From JAOTYV01 sp964469835 (lineage in GTDB: Bacteria; Pseudomonadota; Alphaproteobacteria; UBA8366): DNA of 9,248 nt. The number at the start of each line of letters is the position of its first letter. Position 1 is the first letter of the stretch. Position numbers and translations under genes: made by a program. Shown piece after piece: positions 6,975-9,248 of the stretch. Under the pieces are notes generated by a model. The model worked only from the letters and a program-made list of their open reading frames with translations. It ran no database searches and was not told the origin of the DNA. Where the stretch lies: the NCBI GenBank assembly GCA_964469835.1, contig CAYYBI010000461.1:1-9248 (forward strand). The letters run 5' to 3'.

Positions 6975-8842
6975 TACCGTCCCACGCTTCTGACGGTGGG
7001 CGGCGCCTCGCCGCTATCGATGAACTTCGCCTTGTCAGGATTGAACCACCAGGTATCCAGCACGCCGAGGTCGTAGAGCGGTTTCGTCGTCGGCCGATCG
7101 AATTTGTTCCAATAGGCGATGTTGTGCTTGCCCTTAAACCAATGGGGTATGACGATTTCACTCCACATCACGACGCGGTCCAAAGCGCGTGCCGCAATGA
7201 TGAGTTCGGAGCGGTTCTCGGCGTTGATAACCCGCTCAATCAATGCGTCCACGGCTGGGCTTTTTAAGCCTGACAGGTTTTTGCTGCCCGACATGCTGGC
7301 CCCACTGGAGCCAAAATAGCCGCGTTGCTCCTCGCCCGGCGTCAAGAATTGAGGGAACTTCTGCATCGCGATATCGAAGTTGAAGCGATCGCGGCGGTTC
7401 TTGAAGTTTGCGGAATCGACGATCCGAATGGTGCTGTTGATGCCCAAGCGCGTGAGATTGCGAACGTACGGTCCGAGGATCCGCGTGAAGGATGATGACG
7501 CAATAAGGAATTCGATCTCGAGCGGCTTGCCGCGACGGTTCACCCTAGTCGTGTGGTCCTTCACATGCCAGCCTGCCTCGCGCAGCAATCGCGCCGCCTC
7601 GAGCAGATTTTTGCGAATGCCGCCGCGCTTGGTGGATGGCGCCCGGTACGGTTTTTCGAAAACTTCATCCGGAATCTGGCCGCGAAACGGTCGCAGCAAT
7701 TGCAATTCCGCCTCGCTCGGCGGCTCGTGCGCCGCATAAACGGAATTCTCGAACATGCTTTCCGTTCGACGATACAAACCGTAAAAAAGGTGCTTATTAA
7801 TCCAATCGAAGTCGAATGCTAGGTTAAGGGCTCTACGAACCCGCCAGTCCGCAAACTTCTTGCGGCGCAGATTGATGAAGAATGCCTGGACGCCGGCGGG
7901 GCGTCCATTCGGCAGGATATCCCGGACAATCAAGCCTTCACGCACCGCTGGTTTATCGAACTGCTTAACCCAGCTTCGCGACACGAATTCCTCGTGAAAG
8001 TCATATTCGCCGGCGAAGAAGGCCTCGCGCGCGACGCCGCGATCCCGAAAATAGTCCCACTGGATGAGATCGAAATTGAACCGCCCGCGGTTGACGGGAA
8101 GGTCGCGCGCCCAATACGCCTTATCGCGCTGGTAGACGATGTTCCGGCCTGCCTCCATGCCGGCAACATTGTAGGGGCCGCTGCCCAATGGGGCATGCAT
8201 GGTCGTCTTTTTGAAGGGAATGCGCTTATAGTAAGCCTTGCAAATGACGGGCAAGGCCGCAAGCTTGACGGGCAAACCCCGCTTTGCACCTGGCTTAAAG
8301 GTAAAACGGATACGATGGCGGCCTTCGGCGCGCACATCTGCCACCTTGCGAAAGAGCAATCGGTAGACCGGATGGCCGCTCTTCACCAATGTATTGAATG
8401 TGAAGACAACATCCTCCGCGGTGACGGGGCTGCCGTCGTGCCAGCGCGCTTCCTTGCGGAGATTGAACGCCACCCAATTTAGATCATCATCTAGTTCGAT
8501 CGTTTCCGCGACCAATCCATAAAGTGCATCCGGCTCGTCCCTCGCGGGAACCATCAAAGAATCAAAGAGCAGACCGGCACCTTGGACTGAATCTCCCTTC
8601 AATATAAATGGGTTCAGATTGTCGAATGAGTCCCGGCCTGCAAGCCGCAGCCGACCACCTTTGGGGGCATTAGGATTGACGTAGTCAAAATTTTTGAAGT
8701 CGGGACCGTATTTCAAATCGCCGAATATCGATATGCCATGACTTACCCGCGATGCGGCGGCGCTCTCGCTTGGCGCAATGGCATAGATGCATGCGTAGAG
8801 GGAGACGCTAAAGATTAAGAAGACGAACGGTTGCGGTCGCAT
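6974..8842 (-). CDS. yejA: YejA-type periplasmic peptide-binding protein
   Basis: This is the extracytoplasmic solute-binding protein (SBP_bac_5 family) that delivers oligopeptides to YejB/YejE. Relatives in E. coli serve microcin C uptake. From the ATG at 8842 it has 622 residues, close to the E. coli length of about 604. Residues 1-30 form a signal peptide (MRPQPFVFLIFSVSLYAC, cleavage likely after SESAAA). The mature part begins with the YejA hallmark FGDLKYGPDFKNFDYVNPNAPKGG. The family region VAFNLRKEARWHDGSPVTAEDVVFTFNTL follows, and WRVRRALNLAFDFDWIN lies in the second half. An upstream ATG at 8872 would add ten residues (MDGYSKGEAN) ahead of the signal, and its only purine run touches the ATG. 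The 8842 start has AAGGG about ten bases upstream. Cys18 lacks a good lipobox, so I call this a soluble periplasmic protein. It is the first gene of the train. Confidence 0.93.
   Translation of the reverse strand: MRPQPFVFLIFSVSLYACIYAIAPSESAAASRVSHGISIFGDLKYGPDFKNFDYVNPNAPKGGRLRLAGRDSFDNLNPFILKGDSVQGAGLLFDSLMVPARDEPDALYGLVAETIELDDDLNWVAFNLRKEARWHDGSPVTAEDVVFTFNTLVKSGHPVYRLLFRKVADVRAEGRHRIRFTFKPGAKRGLPVKLAALPVICKAYYKRIPFKKTTMHAPLGSGPYNVAGMEAGRNIVYQRDKAYWARDLPVNRGRFNFDLIQWDYFRDRGVAREAFFAGEYDFHEEFVSRSWVKQFDKPAVREGLIVRDILPNGRPAGVQAFFINLRRKKFADWRVRRALNLAFDFDWINKHLFYGLYRRTESMFENSVYAAHEPPSEAELQLLRPFRGQIPDEVFEKPYRAPSTKRGGIRKNLLEAARLLREAGWHVKDHTTRVNRRGKPLEIEFLIASSSFTRILGPYVRNLTRLGINSTIRIVDSANFKNRRDRFNFDIAMQKFPQFLTPGEEQRGYFGSSGASMSGSKNLSGLKSPAVDALIERVINAENRSELIIAARALDRVVMWSEIVIPHWFKGKHNIAYWNKFDRPTTKPLYDLGVLDTWWFNPDKAKFIDSGEAPPTVRSVGR
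6976..6997 (-). promoter_or_regulatory. Hairpin over the yejB ribosome binding site
   Basis: On the mRNA strand this reads ACCGTC, ten bases, GACGGT: a perfect 6-base inverted repeat ending one base before the yejB GTG. The second arm contains part of GGGACGG, the likely ribosome binding site. A shifted alternative stem, CCCAC pairing with GTGGG, uses the same site. If formed, either stem would hide the site until a ribosome finishing yejA opens it, coupling yejB translation to yejA. This is inferred from sequence only. Confidence 0.35.
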
Positions 8843-8866
8843 ATTTGCTTCGCCCTTTGAATAGCC

Positions 8867-8882
8867 ATCCATCCTGATGGAT
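8867..8882. repeat. Inverted repeat in the yejA leader
   Basis: ATCCAT, four bases, ATGGAT is a perfect inverted repeat with 6-base arms. It spans the alternative upstream ATG of yejA at 8872 and lies 25 bases before the preferred ATG at 8842. It may form a small 5' leader hairpin or be an operator. It also argues against 8872 as the main start, because that ATG would sit within a stem. Confidence 0.3.
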
Positions 8883-8961
8883 AGAACCGGGTCCTGGCTA
8901 ATGGCACTTTGATATAAATTGGGAATTCGGGTTTAGCGGCCAAGTGCAATAGTATAATGCC

Positions 8962-8990
8962 ACCGTACCTCCGCCATTGCTGCCTTTCAA
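8962..8990 (-). promoter_or_regulatory. Candidate sigma-70 promoter for the yejABEF genes
   Basis: Reading leftward there is TTGAAA as a -35 box (five of six to consensus) at 8985-8990, a 17-base spacer, and TACGGT as a -10 box at 8962-8967, which keeps the three most conserved -10 positions. Transcription would start near 8955, giving a leader of about 110 bases to the yejA ATG at 8842. A TATACT at 8951-8956 on the same strand is another possible -10 but has no fitting -35 box. This is the best leftward pair I could find by eye, and the call is tentative. Confidence 0.35.
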
Positions 8991-9005
8991 CGTGTTGGCA
9001 ACGTG
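8988..9005. repeat. Direct repeat with 11-base period at the yej promoter
   Basis: CAACGTG occurs at 8988-8994 and again at 8999-9005. The two copies are one helical turn apart, and the first overlaps the candidate yej -35 box. Tandem sites with about 11-base spacing are typical of response regulators of the OmpR/PhoB class, so this could be an activator site. Two copies of seven bases can occur by chance, and I do not recognise the motif. Confidence 0.35.
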
Positions 9006-9144
9006 CTGTGCTGCCCAACCCGAGCCGGAGCGCAAAATACATCGAGGACGGCAAATGCCGGAGACTTGCGGGTCATCTTTCCGAGGAAGAATTTGATGAA
9101 GGATGTTCAGAAGTGCGAGAAAATTCTGCTGGACCGGCTCTAGT

Positions 9145-9176
9145 CGTTGACGCAACGCCCCTTTCGAAAGAATGCT
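9145..9176 (+). promoter_or_regulatory. Weak rightward promoter with dyad over its -35 box
   Basis: TTGACG at 9147-9152 resembles a -35 box. After 18 bases, AATGCT at 9171-9176 is a poor -10 box. The -35 lies inside a perfect inverted repeat, CGTTG-ACG-CAACG, at 9145-9157. Transcription from here would begin near 9183 and would fit a rightward gene starting at 9214. The evidence is thin. Confidence 0.2.
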
Positions 9177-9213
9177 CGATTTGAATATCCAGCAATTTGG
9201 ATGGAGTCTCGCG

Positions 9214-9248
9214 ATGTCAATGTTTTGTGCGGGCTGGGCGCTGGCGCA
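9214..9248 (+). CDS. Possible start of a divergent gene (cut by right edge)
   Basis: An ATG at 9214 has GGAG seven bases upstream (9203-9206), a well-placed ribosome binding site. The frame stays open to the window edge and reads MSMFCAGWALA, hydrophobic and compatible with a signal peptide or membrane segment. The same frame is open from an earlier ATG at 9172 (MLDLNIQQFGWSLAMS...), which has a poorer site. A different frame from the ATG at 9201 (MESRDVNVLCGLG) is also open, so the frame itself is uncertain. The product is not recognised. The gene would be transcribed away from yejA. Confidence 0.25.
   Translation, partial: MSMFCAGWALA

Larger units (their letters stand above)
8873..9171. 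other. Non-coding region upstream of yejA
   Basis: No convincing gene is seen here. Short open frames on both strands, of 75 to 85 codons, lack ribosome binding sites and recognisable domains. The stretch holds the candidate leftward yej promoter, a direct repeat and a small dyad, which are listed separately. It is locally richer in A and T near 8910-8960 than the genes around it, as expected for a control region. Confidence 0.6.

Noticed and set aside
5787..7076. A 429-codon open frame on the plus strand opposite yejB and the start of yejE
   Set aside because: It is antisense to clear permease genes, its product is highly charged and low in hydrophobic residues, and there is no ribosome binding site or family signature.
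8780..8795. Lipoprotein signal in YejA (Cys18 after LYA)
   Set aside because: The residue two before the Cys is Tyr, which does not fit a lipobox, and a standard signal peptidase I site (SESAAA) follows.
8953..8958. A perfect TATAAT on the plus strand
   Set aside because: There is no acceptable -35 box 16 to 18 bases upstream, and the nearest downstream rightward gene start is over 200 bases away.
8898..9184. Small open frames on both strands upstream of yejA (85 codons minus, 75 codons plus)
   Set aside because: They overlap each other, lack ribosome binding sites, show no domain or membrane pattern, and cover the likely promoter region.

Overview
The window looks like chromosomal DNA from an alphaproteobacterium, probably a Rhizobiales-like lineage. 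This rests on the moderately high GC content, the protein style, and tamA lying directly before tamB; I cannot name the species. Nearly all of it is one leftward (minus-strand) gene train, in transcription order yejA, yejB, yejE, yejF, tamA, tamB. tamB runs off the left edge.

Positions 8842 to 3183 hold a complete YejABEF-type ABC importer: a periplasmic binding protein (YejA), two inner-membrane permeases (YejB, YejE) and a fused double ATPase (YejF). The relatives of this system import oligopeptides, including microcin C in E. coli, and have been linked to survival of antimicrobial peptides in several Gram-negative bacteria. The genes are packed with overlaps of 1, 8 and 4 bases, which indicates one mRNA with coupled translation. 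The yejB start sits just after a small hairpin that could hide its ribosome binding site.

Positions 3098 to 1 hold tamA (complete Omp85-family outer-membrane protein) and the first 414 codons of tamB (inner-membrane-anchored AsmA-like protein). Together these form the translocation and assembly module that spans the periplasm. They follow yejF on the same strand after 84 bases. I see no terminator in that gap, but it contains a perfect 16-base dyad that could be an operator.

Positions 8873 to 9248 are mostly non-coding. They contain a plausible leftward promoter for the yej genes, a 7-base direct repeat with an 11-base period overlapping its -35 box, and, at the right edge, a possible start of a divergent rightward gene.

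I found no RNA genes, insertion sequences, CRISPR arrays or phage genes, and no convincing undescribed system. The most interesting points are the linkage of a peptide importer to an outer-membrane assembly module and a few small candidate regulatory structures at gene boundaries.
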